A DNA stretch of 64,000 nucleotides from Acytostelium subglobosum LB1 (GCF_000787575.1 NW_012236520.1:620001-684000), one strand, 5' to 3'; shown: positions 11,768 to 23,007, counted from the stretch's first letter. Program-made: numbers and translations. The notes: a model not told the origin generated them from the sequence alone.

Positions 11768-13954
11768 ATGAATACTATATTCACTACAGTATTTCGTCCA
11801 TCCAACAACAACAACAATGACAACTCACTCCAACAACAAAGACAATCAACAACAATCAATCAATCGACACTTGGTGATGATGATGATATAGGTTGTTATC
11901 TTGATCATACTTGTTTCTTTAATAATAACAATAGTCTTAGACCATATCAATATGCATTCGTTTCCAGTATATCAACATCAACAACATTGGAAACTACATT
12001 GACAACAACAAAGATCTTGGTACAATTGATACCAAGACCTTATCAAGGCGGAGGTGGTCCTTCGACAACAACAAATCAATGTTCACTACCAGATTGGATA
12101 CTACACTATTGTCATCAATCAACTAGCAATGATCACATATCAACAGATCATTACAGCGTCACATTGGAACCAATATTAGATGATCGTAAACATACGATAA
12201 CAACAACGACAATAACACTTTATTGTATCAACAACAAGTTGAAACAACAACCATCTACGATCAACGCAATCAAACGATATCTATTACACAAACCAATAAT
12301 ACAAGACTTGATCATTAGACCTTGTTTAATTGGTATTCCTCATCTATTCAGAGTTGGTTCAATACAAACATCGACATCATCATCATTATCAATCATTGAC
12401 AATGATAATCAACAACAACAACAACAAGATGATATCAAATCAACACTTGGTCATAACAATGAACTAAAGACAATCGATCAACTATTGGACATTCATATAA
12501 GTCAACTATTGACACCAATGGGACTTAAACTTAGAGGTGTACTACTTGCCGGTGCACCAGGTACACAAGTCAACTCTATCATTCAATATATAATCAAACA
12601 ACAACAACAACGACAACATAATATAATACATATAACATCACAGCACTTTAATCAATCAATCAATAATATACCAAGAGGAGGAGGAGGAAGATCATTATAT
12701 ATCTTTGAGAATATAGAATCAATCAATTCATCATCATCATCATCATCATCAACATCATCAAGTGAACAACGTCTATGTCACTTTATAGATCAATTGAATG
12801 ATAATCAACTATTGATTGCAACAACACAATCCTTAAACAAAGTACCAACATCGTTACTTAGAGCAGGTCGTTTGGAAAAGACAGTCAATCTATCAGTACC
12901 ATCACAATCCACTCGTCAATTGATACTGTCCAGTCTACTATCCAATACACCATTGGAATCAAATGATCTACCTCTAAAGTTGGCCGCCATGACACCTGGA
13001 TTCGTTCATCAAGACCTTCTCAAACTATGTACCACTGCAATATTGGAAACAATGTCTCGAGGATCATCAAGTAACAACCCAGTAACAATGTCAGACTTTC
13101 AATCAGCACTACTCACTGTACGAACATCAAACCTATCATCCACTGCAAATGGTACACACTTTGATGTTGATCCACCCAATGTACCATGGGACAGTATCGG
13201 TGGCTATGAACAAGTTAAACAGAGATTCCAAGAGATCATTGAATGGCCATTACTACACTCAGATACATTCAAGAGATTGGCACTTGGTTCGAATGGAGCA
13301 TCATCAGGTGTACTACTATACGGTCCATCTGGATGTGGCAAGACACACATGGTCAAAGCAGTGGCCACACGTATGAATGTAAACTTTATCTCTGTAAAGG
13401 GTTCAGACATACTGTCCAAATGGCTCGGAGAGAGTGAACGAATCATTCGTGAACTGTTTGCAAGAGCACGTCTATCTGCACCATGTATACTATTCTTTGA
13501 TGAATTGGATTCGATTGGTTTATCAAGGTCTGGTGGTGGTGGCGATGATGGAGACTCATCTGGTGGCGGAGGTGTACAGAACCGAGTGATCACTCAACTA
13601 CTCAACGAGATGGAAGGTATACAGACAAAGGCACAGATCTTTTTGATTGGATGTACTACTAGGTTGGATCTGCTGGACGTTGGACTACTGAGACCAGGTC
13701 GTTTCGAGACACAGATCAATGTCGAGTTGCCCAATGAACATGATCGTATGGCCATACTAGAGGTGGTGTCTAGACGAATGGCATTGGACAATGATGTTGA
13801 TCGTCAGGCAATCGTCCGCTGTTCACAAGGAATGTCATGTGCACAACTGATCGCTCTGTGCAATCAAGCAGGAATCAGTGCATTAAAAGAGGATCTAAAT
13901 GCACAAACGATTAAAAATAAAGATTTTTCTTTCGTTTGTGGTGATCGGCCCTGA
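11768..13954 (+). CDS. tandem AAA ATPase, AFG2/CDC48 type, degenerate first domain
   Basis: A single exon encodes 728 residues. The N-terminal third is low-complexity. The first ATPase domain (about 12500-13100) keeps the fold but its Walker A reads GAPGTQVNS, without the GK(S/T), and its Walker B reads LYIFENIES. The second domain (about 13180-13900) is intact: GPSGCGKT, ILFFDELD, LLRPGRFE, with VPWDSIGG at its start. The second domain and its C-terminal helices resemble AFG2B/SPATA5L1, which works in maturation of cytoplasmic pre-60S ribosomes. PEX1/PEX6 are alternatives because they too mix active and inactive domains. The C-terminus stops about 20 residues earlier than in AFG2B relatives, right after NKDF. 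Family membership is clear; the exact orthologue is not. Confidence 0.8.
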   Translation: MNTIFTTVFRPSNNNNNDNSLQQQRQSTTINQSTLGDDDDIGCYLDHTCFFNNNNSLRPYQYAFVSSISTSTTLETTLTTTKILVQLIPRPYQGGGGPSTTTNQCSLPDWILHYCHQSTSNDHISTDHYSVTLEPILDDRKHTITTTTITLYCINNKLKQQPSTINAIKRYLLHKPIIQDLIIRPCLIGIPHLFRVGSIQTSTSSSLSIIDNDNQQQQQQDDIKSTLGHNNELKTIDQLLDIHISQLLTPMGLKLRGVLLAGAPGTQVNSIIQYIIKQQQQRQHNIIHITSQHFNQSINNIPRGGGGRSLYIFENIESINSSSSSSSSTSSSEQRLCHFIDQLNDNQLLIATTQSLNKVPTSLLRAGRLEKTVNLSVPSQSTRQLILSSLLSNTPLESNDLPLKLAAMTPGFVHQDLLKLCTTAILETMSRGSSSNNPVTMSDFQSALLTVRTSNLSSTANGTHFDVDPPNVPWDSIGGYEQVKQRFQEIIEWPLLHSDTFKRLALGSNGASSGVLLYGPSGCGKTHMVKAVATRMNVNFISVKGSDILSKWLGESERIIRELFARARLSAPCILFFDELDSIGLSRSGGGGDDGDSSGGGGVQNRVITQLLNEMEGIQTKAQIFLIGCTTRLDLLDVGLLRPGRFETQINVELPNEHDRMAILEVVSRRMALDNDVDRQAIVRCSQGMSCAQLIALCNQAGISALKEDLNAQTIKNKDFSFVCGDRP

Positions 13955-15999
13955 GGAGGACCTTGGGCCTAGGCACACAAAACACACAATCCAATCACTT
14001 CTTGGCCCTCTACTAATCTCTAAAATGATAAAGGATGAGGATGTGGAAGACCTCTAGACCCTTAAAGATACTGAAAATAGATTATAAGTTGGCCATTTTG
14101 TAATTAATTAATTGGTAGTCCAGCCTACAAAGATTGGTTGTTGGGGGTCAATGGTAAAGTGGTGCTTGTGGTCATCAGCCCCCTTTTGATGATGATGATG
14201 TGTTGCTCATAAAATCGTACCTTACAAGATGTTATGATACTCCTGTTTTGTTATCTTTCTCTCTAGCTTAAACACTCAAAACACACAATAGTATGACTTG
14301 ACGAATGAGACCTGACACCTCTTTGAGGGCTCCAACTCAAACAAAAGGCACACTTTGTCGGCACGTGATCAACAAAGTGTTGTTGACCATTTTATAAATC
14401 TACACACTTCAACAACAATAAAAGTATGGAAGGAAGGATGGATGATTGATGGATCTTTAGGTCTAAGCGACCTAATACTCCTATTCTACTATTCATATGA
14501 ATGATATTATCTCTCTTTAATATATAAATATATACTTATTACTTATCTACCTTTTTCTCCTTCTTCCTTCTCCTCTCCTTCCTCTCTTCCTCTCTCTTTT
14601 TTTTCTTTTTCTTTTTTGGTCTACACCAGGTAAGTTCACCTCACAAGCCATGTCGATCAATCCCAACATCATTACACACACATACATATAACTGTACACT
14701 GCAGGTGGCTTTATTACCATTTGGCAAATGACGGACGCTTGGAGATTGACGATTGATCGCCAGCGTGTCGGGTCGGGGTAGTCACAGCCACTCACAGCAG
14801 TCACAGTTACAACAACAGCCACATCAACAGCCACTGATGATCATCCTACTGGAACCACTCACGTGTGCCAGTCAGTCAGTCACCAGCCAGACTTGATTAA
14901 TTAAATGTCAGCTGACTAGCCACCACCCTTGTTTGTTTGTTTGATTGTGTGTTTGAATGAATGATTGTGAGAGTGTCGTTTACTTTGGTGAAGTGGTCCC
15001 CTTCGACGTTTCCAACAACATGTTGTCATTTCGCACACTCTAAAGCCACTACAACTAAGGCTACTGTTACTACTAGTACCTACATCATTTGTTTGCAGCA
15101 ATGCTCATACTTGTATGAGTTCGCACCATTCATGATTAATCAATCATCGCCTGTATTGTTTGTCCCCTGTCATTGCAGTCACATGTGATTGCCCCGCGCC
15201 CATCTATCAATCAATAAGATGAATATCCCCATAGGCTATATATAAATATATATGGCATTGTCGCGTTCAACTACCTCGTCGTTGTTGTTGTTGTTGTTGA
15301 TAGAAGTGTATGAATGTACATGTGCACACCAGTTGATACTTGTACAATTAAAGGTAGGTAGGTACCTTGATCAAGGGCTAGGGCTCGCTTTTGTTGTTTG
15401 TTTGTTTGTTTGTTTGTTTGTTGTTACCTGATGGTTCCAACATTGAAACAGTTCAAATAAGCGCAACTGACGCCCGCCATCATTATCATTCACTCTCTGA
15501 TCAGATCATCACTGCACATTATTTATTTATTTATTTTGTTTTGGATCAAAAGTGTACAAGGTTCGACCTTTCCGAGGAACAACCTACCTACCAACCAACC
15601 AAGCATATTTATATATATCTACTATCTACAATCTTCAAACCCTATATCCATCTCCATCTCAATCTCAAACCTTGTTTGATTATATTATACATTGTTTCAT
15701 TCATTCATATTCATACCAATCATCCATCGTAAAGTCAACTGGAACATTCAACAACTAACTAAACAACAAACTTTAGACCGACCTTTTTAAACTATACTGT
15801 CATCATCATCATCATCGTCACTATGATAGATAGCCCAAGTCTTTAATACCATTACACTTCACATACATACTACATCAGTCTCAACTTTAAATAGGGTCTT
15901 TTACTATTTAGAGATAAATACCTAAAATCTATTTATTCATAATATACTTTATTATATTTATATTTATATATATATATATATATATTTAATACAACAACA
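13955..15999. other. 2-kb spacer with long pyrimidine tract
   Basis: No protein gene is recognised. Open frames on both strands are built from simple repeats. Notable parts are a 68-base uninterrupted pyrimidine run (14550-14617) ending in CTACACCAG then GTAAGT; a small hairpin with CAACA/TGTTG arms near 14372; GTTT and TTATT tetranucleotide runs near 15390-15540; and a TA-rich promoter-like segment just before the gene at 16000. Confidence 0.45.
14550..14636 (+). promoter_or_regulatory. pyrimidine tract followed by CAG|GTAAGT
   Basis: Sixty-eight consecutive C/T bases are followed within 12 bases by CAG directly abutting a perfect GTAAGT donor. A TATA-rich segment lies just upstream (14520-14535). 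This is either a promoter plus a very short non-coding first exon for a downstream gene, or an acceptor/donor pair with no exon between. Both are inference. Confidence 0.3.
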
Positions 16000-16346
16000 A
16001 TGTACTCAATTAAATCCAAATCCAAATCCAATAATAATAATCAAAATGATAACAAGGAGAATATCGATCCATCAATCATAACACCTCGTCTAAAGACTAG
16101 TGTACCAATATCATGTTCCATCTCCACGACAACCTCAACCTCAACCTCAACTTCCACATCAAAGAAGAGGACGGCACTTAAAGATATTACACCAGTCAGA
16201 GTTGTAGTAAGTACTTACAAACATTTCCCGGACCATTTTTTTATTGATTGGAATGCTGACACTAATTATTATTTTTATTTTAGAAATCAATAAGACCGTT
16301 ATCAACAACATCATTTAATAAGTTCAACATTACATCAATTAGATAA
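16000..16346 (+). CDS. small KEN-box and D-box protein (securin-like layout)
   Basis: Exons 16000-16206 and 16284-16346 join in phase 0 to give 89 residues. An Asn/Lys-rich start is followed by a KEN box (DNKENIDP), a Thr/Ser stretch, then KKRTALKDITP, which fits the RxxL destruction box. A KEN box followed by a D-box in a short basic protein is the layout of securin and other APC/C substrates. I cannot show homology to any one of these. After the stop codon another frame stays open from about 16294 to 16521 and contains MELFDLNPVTLGRPLS, which looks coding. A real or assembly frameshift, or a missed splice, may therefore hide a longer C-terminus of this host gene. The promoter side is an extended TA run (15958-15988). 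Confidence 0.55.
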
Positions 16347-16574
16347 TCAATCTACTACAACATCCAACAAAGGAATGGAATTATTTGATTTGAATCCAGT
16401 GACCCTTGGAAGGCCACTCTCAATCAATGTTCCCCAACAATGTATTTCCAGTACTACCCTAACTTATTTTATACATATATATAGTAATAACTTATATAAT
16501 TATATAGATACGCGAGAATAATTAATAATAAATTTAATATTACATATCTTGTATTATTATTTATTTATTTATCA

Positions 16575-17864
16575 TTACAACTTGGCCATTATTATATTAT
16601 TATCCTGTACAACATATTTGTTTGATAATAACTTCTCAATTTGATATTGTTCAACTCCAAACTGTTTGAGAATATTGGTCGTATTGGCTCCAGCATTTAG
16701 TGGAAGTTGTTTACATCTATCAGCCAATCTTTGTATTTGTTCTTTCTGTTGTGTTTCCAAAGATGATGCCAACGATAATTGATTATGATTATCAGCAACC
16801 ATATTAAAAATTCTTGGTGATGACATCATCTCTTGATCATTGACATCTGTTGACGCCGCCGACGACTTTGATTGAAACATTAATGAACGAGCTTTTGATT
16901 GTGGATGACTTGGTAACTCTTCCAACTCTAGAACTGGTGCCACACATGCATCTGTACCAAAGAACACAGACTCCCATTCATCTCGGGTCTTGGTCATAAA
17001 GATCTCCTGTAGCAACTTCTTCATGCGTGGCCACTCGGCCTGATCGTTCTGCTCGGGCAGGTCAGTTCGACCGTCCAACCCGAGACCCTTGATCAGACAC
17101 TCATAGAACTGTGGCTCTATCGCTCCAACAGACATGTATCGACCATCGCGTGTCTTGTACACTTCGTAGTAGTGTGCGCCACTGTCCAACATGTTTGTGC
17201 CTCGCTCACCATCCCACATGCCACCCTTCTTCTTGAGCTGCCACATAAAGGTCGAGAGATAGGCAGCACCATCCATCATGCTCGCATCAATGAGTTTGCC
17301 TCTGCCACTGCTCGATCGTTCCACCAATGCCAGTACAATGCCAAGTGCACACAACAATGAACCAGCGGCAAAGTCACCCAAGTAGTTGGAAGGGAACAAT
17401 GGGTTCTCATTGTGACGACCCAACAATGACAGTGCGCCAGACAGTGCAATGTAGTTAATGTCGTGTCCGGCCATCTTGGAATAGGGTCCAGTCTGTCCGA
17501 ATCCAGTGAGTCGTGCGTAGATCAACCGTGGTGCATTGATCATCAGTTGTTGTGGTCCCAGACCCAACTTCTCCATGACGCCAGGTCGGAAAGAGTCGAT
17601 CAGTACATCAGCTCGTTGCGCCAATGTAGCGAGTAGTTCTCGACCCTGTGCAGACTTTAGATCAATGGCAATCGATTGCTTTCCACGAGTGAGATGATCG
17701 AATGGTGTTGCAACTGCCTCACCATTGACTACTCTATCCACACGTATAACTGTAGCTCCAAAGTCTGCAAGTATCATTCCACAGTAAGGTACAGGTGCAA
17801 GACCTGCCATCTCTAATACTATTACTCCATCTAATGGTTGTCTTTGATTATTTGTTGTTGACAT
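16575..17864 (-). CDS. alpha-methylacyl-CoA racemase (CoA-transferase family III)
   Basis: A single exon encodes 429 residues. This enzyme interconverts (2R)- and (2S)-methyl-branched acyl-CoA so that branched fatty acids can enter beta-oxidation. Family landmarks are the N-terminal VIVLEMAGLAPVPYCGMILADFGA, the His of AGHDINY and the Asp of YLGDFAAG (the catalytic acid/base pair), and the Glu of GAIEPQFY. The protein ends AKL, a peroxisomal PTS1-type signal, so peroxisomal location is expected. The length is somewhat above the ~380 of the human enzyme owing to an insertion in the C-terminal third (SKSSAASTDVNDQEM). Other family III CoA-transferases are less likely because of the conserved His/Asp pair. 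Confidence 0.9.
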   Translation of the reverse strand: MSTTNNQRQPLDGVIVLEMAGLAPVPYCGMILADFGATVIRVDRVVNGEAVATPFDHLTRGKQSIAIDLKSAQGRELLATLAQRADVLIDSFRPGVMEKLGLGPQQLMINAPRLIYARLTGFGQTGPYSKMAGHDINYIALSGALSLLGRHNENPLFPSNYLGDFAAGSLLCALGIVLALVERSSSGRGKLIDASMMDGAAYLSTFMWQLKKKGGMWDGERGTNMLDSGAHYYEVYKTRDGRYMSVGAIEPQFYECLIKGLGLDGRTDLPEQNDQAEWPRMKKLLQEIFMTKTRDEWESVFFGTDACVAPVLELEELPSHPQSKARSLMFQSKSSAASTDVNDQEMMSSPRIFNMVADNHNQLSLASSLETQQKEQIQRLADRCKQLPLNAGANTTNILKQFGVEQYQIEKLLSNKYVVQDNNIIMAKL

Positions 17865-18628
17865 GATTGTATGTATTTGTTTGGATTGAACAAGTAATGA
17901 TCATTTTTGCAAAGTGATCAACTCTATGTATGAGTGCTTCGAAGTGGGAATGATGATAGTCATTGCCAAAACAAGTATTATTACCATTTCAAGTAGACAC
18001 CTCTTCCAACTAAGGTATATCATATCAATTAAGGTAATCCTAACCATATATAGTAATGATATCCTTATTTATTCATGATGTAGGTGACACTGGTGAAAGA
18101 GCAAGTATAAATACACCTCGACAGACCTCTACTTTACCATCATTTCAATCAATGATGATCTACAACTTACAGCATGGTAGGCCATCAAACAAACAAAAAA
18201 TATATATTATCGAATAGTATTATTTCCTACCTCAATCTTCAATATACTCAATCATGTTGTATAGTATGTATTCATCCAAACATGACCATTCCCTAACATT
18301 GACCCATTGTCACCATGATAGAGAACCTCGCATCTGCTTCCACCCCATTGTCCTCTACCAAGAATGATAATGGCCTTGGTAATGGCTGGTAGTAATTACC
18401 CTCTAGTATCAACTCATGGTCTGTCTTGTTTACCTCTGCTCCTTCTCTTCTCAGACCATCACCATCCTTTTCATCTACAATATGGTTGGCCAGCATTGGT
18501 CAAACACAATCACCTTAACTACCAATCATATTGTCACCTTTGTTTGGGGTAGGTAAGTCATTTTGTCATGGAAACATTCCAATCACTTGTTCGCTCACTA
18601 CTATAATAACAAAATTTTAATTACATGG
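17865..18628. other. spacer, no supported gene
   Basis: Holds the start region of the racemase gene and the 3' end of the F-box/LRR gene. Positions 18293-18496 are open on the minus strand for 67 codons with non-repetitive composition (LANHIVDEKDGDGL, RPLSFLVEDNGVEA). An overlapping plus-strand frame (18364-18552) ends near a GTAAGT. Neither has a recognisable domain or a partner exon I can place. Confidence 0.3.
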
Positions 18629-20782
18629 TCAAGGCGCCAACTTTGCAATAAGATTGAATCCACTATTTGTTGTAGATTGTGTAGTGTTGCATGTGATCTC
18701 GGAATTGACTAGCGATGGCAGACGAACATCCACGACAACCTTTTTCAACATTGGACAATTGACTAATGTACCGGTGCCGCACCACTCTGCCACAGCACTG
18801 CCAACAGTCTCCTCGCTCACCTTGATTCCACACTCTAGCGACTCGAGTGAGGTGCACTGCGACAGATGCTCAAAGCACTTCTCGGTGATGCCGCGGCTGT
18901 TGGTCGTGTCCAGATGTTGCAGCATCTTCATATTGCCAATGGCGGCAAAGATCGATTCGTCCAGTATCCATCCGCCACCTCTACTGCCACCCAGCCTCAG
19001 TTGACTGAGGTCGCGACACTTGAGCAGTGATCGAAAGTTGATCGCAGAGATTGTCACCCATGCCTGTGTCGAGTTGATGATTGAGAATCGTTCCAACTGC
19101 CTGCACTGACCGAGATGCACCAGTCCCGTGTTGATTGATTGTTCGTCCATAAAGTTGCAGCACATCGAGAGGTACTTGAGTCGCGGCAGTGATGAAAAGC
19201 CTCGCCAACTATTGCCGCTCAGGTTGAAGCTGCTCAGGAACAGCGACTCGAGCGCCTGCAGCTGCTGGAACACCTGGACAAACGTGTCCTCGGTCAGGTG
19301 GTACGAGATGTCCAGATCGAGCTCGCGAAGTGTGTGACAAGAGTGCATGATACTTGACAGGTCGCCAATGACCATGGGCGGGTCACAGATGGCCGAGGCC
19401 AGCTCCAGCTTGACCAGCGCGTCCAGTCTCGTGAGGAATAAAAGGTTGGTCTTGTTGTCGTCGTTGTTGGCGTCGTCATTCAACTCCCACTCGGCGATCG
19501 ACAGTGTCGTGAGGTTGGCCAGGTAGGGCAGACGTGAGATTGACTGCTCCGATGCGATGCGCAGTCGCAGAGACCTCAGTGTTGTGCACGAGGCCAGGTG
19601 TCGCACAAAGTCCACGTCCAGGTCGATGCCACTGACATCCAGCGACAAGAGAGATTGGCATGCGCCAATCTTTGCGAATGACTCGGGGTGCAGGCGTGAG
19701 AAGCCGCCCAGCTCTAGCTCGCGCAGTTCCTTGGCCAGTGCCAGCGCGTCGATAGTCTTGCTCGTCAGTTGGTCGCTGTGCAGGATGAGGCGGCGAAGGT
19801 GTAGTAGTCGCGCACACACCAACTCTACCTGCGCATCCAGTATGGCCGGACACTGATAGAACTGAATGTCGACGAGATGATGACAGTGTGCAATGATCGT
19901 GTCGATCGACACAAAGCCAAAGGAGCGAGTGGATGCACATCTTATCTTTTTGAGGTAGTCGCTGTGCTTGCAGATTCGTTTCGATATCAACTCCTCGCTC
20001 GAGGGGCTGTTGTGATTGTCAATATACAGCTCAGTCGTTGATATAAAGCTGATCCTACTCCACTCACGAGACACCAACGATGTCATTCGCAAGTCCTGTG
20101 CTTTAAAGTAGCTGAATATATAACATACTAGTTCATAGGGTAGGTCTGTGAACCTGAGGGTAAGGGGAAGCGGGAATGGTTAGTGTCACATTCAATCAAA
20201 CTACTAATCAATCACGGTCACATACTTTAACTTTGGTTTGATTGTACGGATACGTTGACTTTGTTCAAAGTGACGTCTTTGGTCTTGACTGTTGTAGGCA
20301 AGGTAGGGGTAGGCCAATCCTGCTGCAGCCCATTGTCTAAGTCCGACATCGCCACTATAGTGATGTCGATCGCCACTACCATGATTAAGATGAAGATGAT
20401 GGTCATCACTTATATTCTGTCTCTTTGATGATCTTGTATGATGTTGCCTTGATGTACTACTATGGCTGGAGTGATGTTGTGTTGATGTTGTTGATGTTGT
20501 TGGAGAACTTGTTGGAGACCCGATGCCAGCGATGATGGATGCCAATGAGGAGAGTGCAGTGGGCATTTGTGGAGGAGGGTGTAGGTCTAAGAATGGGTAG
20601 GTCGGAGCTGGGTTTGCTGCGAGTGGTAGATGGTGCATGGGCGACGAAGATATTGATGACGACGATGACGACAACGACGACGATGAGACTGCAGTGGGTG
20701 AAGAGGAAGTGGATGTCACTGGTGCAAGTTCGTCACTAGTGAGGTACTTCCTCTTGAAGGACATGAATGGTATAGGATTCAT
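18629..20782 (-). CDS. F-box protein with leucine-rich repeats
   Basis: Exons 20782-20226 and 20153-18629 join in frame, about 693 residues. The first exon encodes a disordered Ser/Thr/His-rich region. The F-box begins exactly at the splice (KFTDLPYELVCYIFSYF, then LRMTSLVSREW). It is followed by about 450 residues of irregular LRRs of the FBXL/AMN1 type (LRELELGGF, LRSLRLRI, LRELDLDISYHL, LESLFLSSFNL). By family it would be the substrate-selecting subunit of an SCF ubiquitin ligase, contacting SKP1 through the F-box. The substrate is unknown. The coding region is unusually G+C-rich (runs of GCG/CTC codons around 19200-19900) compared with neighbours. Start choice: the first ATG after in-frame upstream sequence that looks non-coding. 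Confidence 0.85.
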
Positions 20783-21028
20783 GATGTCTGTCTGGTTATT
20801 TGTTTGTTTGTTTGGGAAGAGTACTCTATTATAATAGAAAGACACACTTGAGAGCTGTACAAAAAGTGATGTTTGGGGTTTCCGATGTGTTGTAAAGCCG
20901 AGTACAAAAAGTTTTGAAAGTCCCACATTTGAAAATCAAATCTAGATTTTTGAAATTCTGATATTATTTTTTTTTTTGCACCTTTTTTTCAAGTTAAAGC
21001 TGGAGAGGTAACTTTTTTGGACATCAAT

Positions 21029-21100
21029 TCCCCTTTGGTCTAGTGGTGAGGATTTTCGCCTGTCACGCGAAAGGCCCGGGTTCAATTCCCGGAAGGGGAG
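21029..21100 (+). tRNA. tRNA-Asp (GUC)
   Basis: A 72-nt cloverleaf with acceptor stem UCCCCUU/AAGGGGA, discriminator G, anticodon loop CUGUCAC (anticodon GUC) and T loop UUCAAUU. There is no intron. A run of T just downstream (about 21106-21112) fits a polymerase III terminator. Nested repeats and a LINE fragment follow in its 3' flank. Confidence 0.95.
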
Positions 21101-21127
21101 TACAATTTTTTTGCTCTCTCAGAGGCA

Positions 21128-21438
21128 TATTGAACGTTCACTTGAGAGTATGACAGTTAGTAATTGAAGACCCACTGTCTATGAATGAACGAATCATATA
21201 AACTTATTTATTTATATATATGATGATTGATTGGTGTAACAAGAGGACATACCTTGAGAGTATGACAGTTAGTAATTGAAGACCCACTGTCTATGAATGA
21301 ACGAATGAAGTGATTGAGTGCGCGAAGCGACATCAAAACACTTTGGAAAACGAATCATTCGACTCTGGAAGTTCCTCATGTTACATTTAATTTTAATATA
21401 AAGAGATGTACTCTTAATATTATTGAACGTTCACTTGA
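21128..21438. repeat. nested direct repeats in the 3' flank of tRNA-Asp
   Basis: A 54-bp sequence at 21141-21194 (starting CTTGAGAGTATGACAG) is repeated exactly at 21253-21306. A shorter 19-bp repeat, TATTGAACGTTCACTTGAG, sits at 21128-21146 and again at 21420-21438, immediately before the LINE fragment. The nesting suggests successive insertions or local duplications at one preferred site downstream of the tRNA gene. Confidence 0.8.
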
Positions 21439-23007
21439 GTATACATGGAAATGCCAAGCAAGTACCTCACTCGCATCGCCAAGGGTAGGAAGACCGTTGA
21501 TCTGATCACCGAGATCTACGGCGAGGATGGCGCCGCCACCTCTGACCCTCCCGAGATACGCAAGGCATTCCACTCGTTCTACTCCAAGCTCTACACCAAG
21601 GGCGCGGACGACGCCGATGAGCATGAGAGACTACTGTCCCACTGGAGCCCGGACTGCCGGGAGCACCTACAGCCACTCGAGGAGCCCATCACGGCCGATG
21701 AGGTCCTCTCCGCCATCTCCACCACGGATACCTCAAAGTCTCCAGGCCCAGATGGACTCACTGGTCAGTTCTACGTAACACACGCCGAGGTCCTTGCCCC
21801 CTTCCTCGCCACCACTTTCAACAACATGCTGCTCGACCCTGAGACCATCACCAGTGNTTTCAAGTGTGGAATCATCCACACCATCTTCAAGAAAGGCGAC
21901 AGGCTGGACATTGCCAACAGACGTCCCATCACCTTACTCAACGTGGATTACAAGCTCCTCAGCAAGGTCATCAATGCCAGACTCACCAAGCTCCTCGACA
22001 GTCTGATCAACCCATTGCAGAATGGCTTCGTCCCTGAGAGACTGATCCACGACAACACCATCCTACTGCAGGAAGTCATCGACACGGCTGCCCAAGACAT
22101 GGCGACTGGCTATGTCACGCTGTTTGATTTCCAGAAGGCGTTCGACTCCATATCGCATGACAGCATCGAGCGCACTCTCCGCCATGTCGGCATCCCGCCG
22201 TTGATGGTCGGGCTCGTCATGGCCCTGCTGCGGGGATCCGTGGCCAGAGTCAGCGTCAACGGCATCCTCACTGATGCCCTGCCCCTGGACAGGGGCACCA
22301 AGCAAGGTGACCCTCTCTCCCCGACGCTCTTTGTGCTGGTCATTGAGGCACTGGCAGCAGCAATCAACGCCGACCAATCCATCGTGGGCCTGCCTGTGTC
22401 ACCGCCCCTCGACACATTAGTCGACGGCAAGAAAGTCTCGACCGTCCGCAAGAAGGTCAAGCTTCTCCAGTTTGCCGACGACACTGCAGCGCTCACCAGG
22501 TCACTCGAGGAACTCTTGAGAGTGATTGAATGGTTCAAGGTCTTCTGCAAAGCCACCTCGTCAGCCATCAATGTCGACAAGTCTGTCCACATTGTCCTGG
22601 GCGATGCACCAACGTCTGAGCTCCCCTACCCAGTGGCCACCGAACCTGAAAGGTACTTGGGCGTCAACTTCACCAAGCAGGGCATCTACTCCAAGTTCAA
22701 GACTCTCATCAGCTCCCTCCGCGGCAGACTCTCGCTCTTCAAGTCTGAAAGCACCACACTGCGGTCCAAGGTTGCAGCTCTCAAGTCTTACGCCCTCCCC
22801 CCCTCTGATGTACCACTTCTATCTGGACTCACCGACCAAGTGGCAGATCAAGAAGATCGAAAACCTCACCAAATGGTTCATCTCAGCCCCCAAGACCACC
22901 GCCTACGGCTCCAGCTTCATCAACACGATGGCACTGGACCGTGCCAGCTTCCATTGGGATCAAGGTGGCCTCAACCTCTGGGACATTGGCCTCAGATCAA
23001 TTGCCTA
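21439..23007 (+). mobile_element. LINE (non-LTR retrotransposon) fragment, reverse transcriptase region
   Basis: The translation matches a LINE-type reverse transcriptase: the linker after the endonuclease (PSKYLTRIAKGRKTVDLI), SPGPDGLTGQFY, NRRPITLLNVDYKLLSKVI, ENGFVPER-like QNGFVPER, the FDFQKAFDS block, GTKQGDPLSPTLF and the catalytic LLQFADDTAAL. The endonuclease is absent, so the copy is 5'-truncated. One base is undetermined (21857). A one-base frame change lies in the run of C at about 22795-22802, after which the coding frame resumes as YHFYLDSPTKWQIKK; it could be an assembly error. It lies about 340 bp downstream of tRNA-Asp in the same orientation, as expected of Dictyostelium TRE-type elements that target tRNA flanks. 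Cut short by the sequence gap. Confidence 0.88.
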
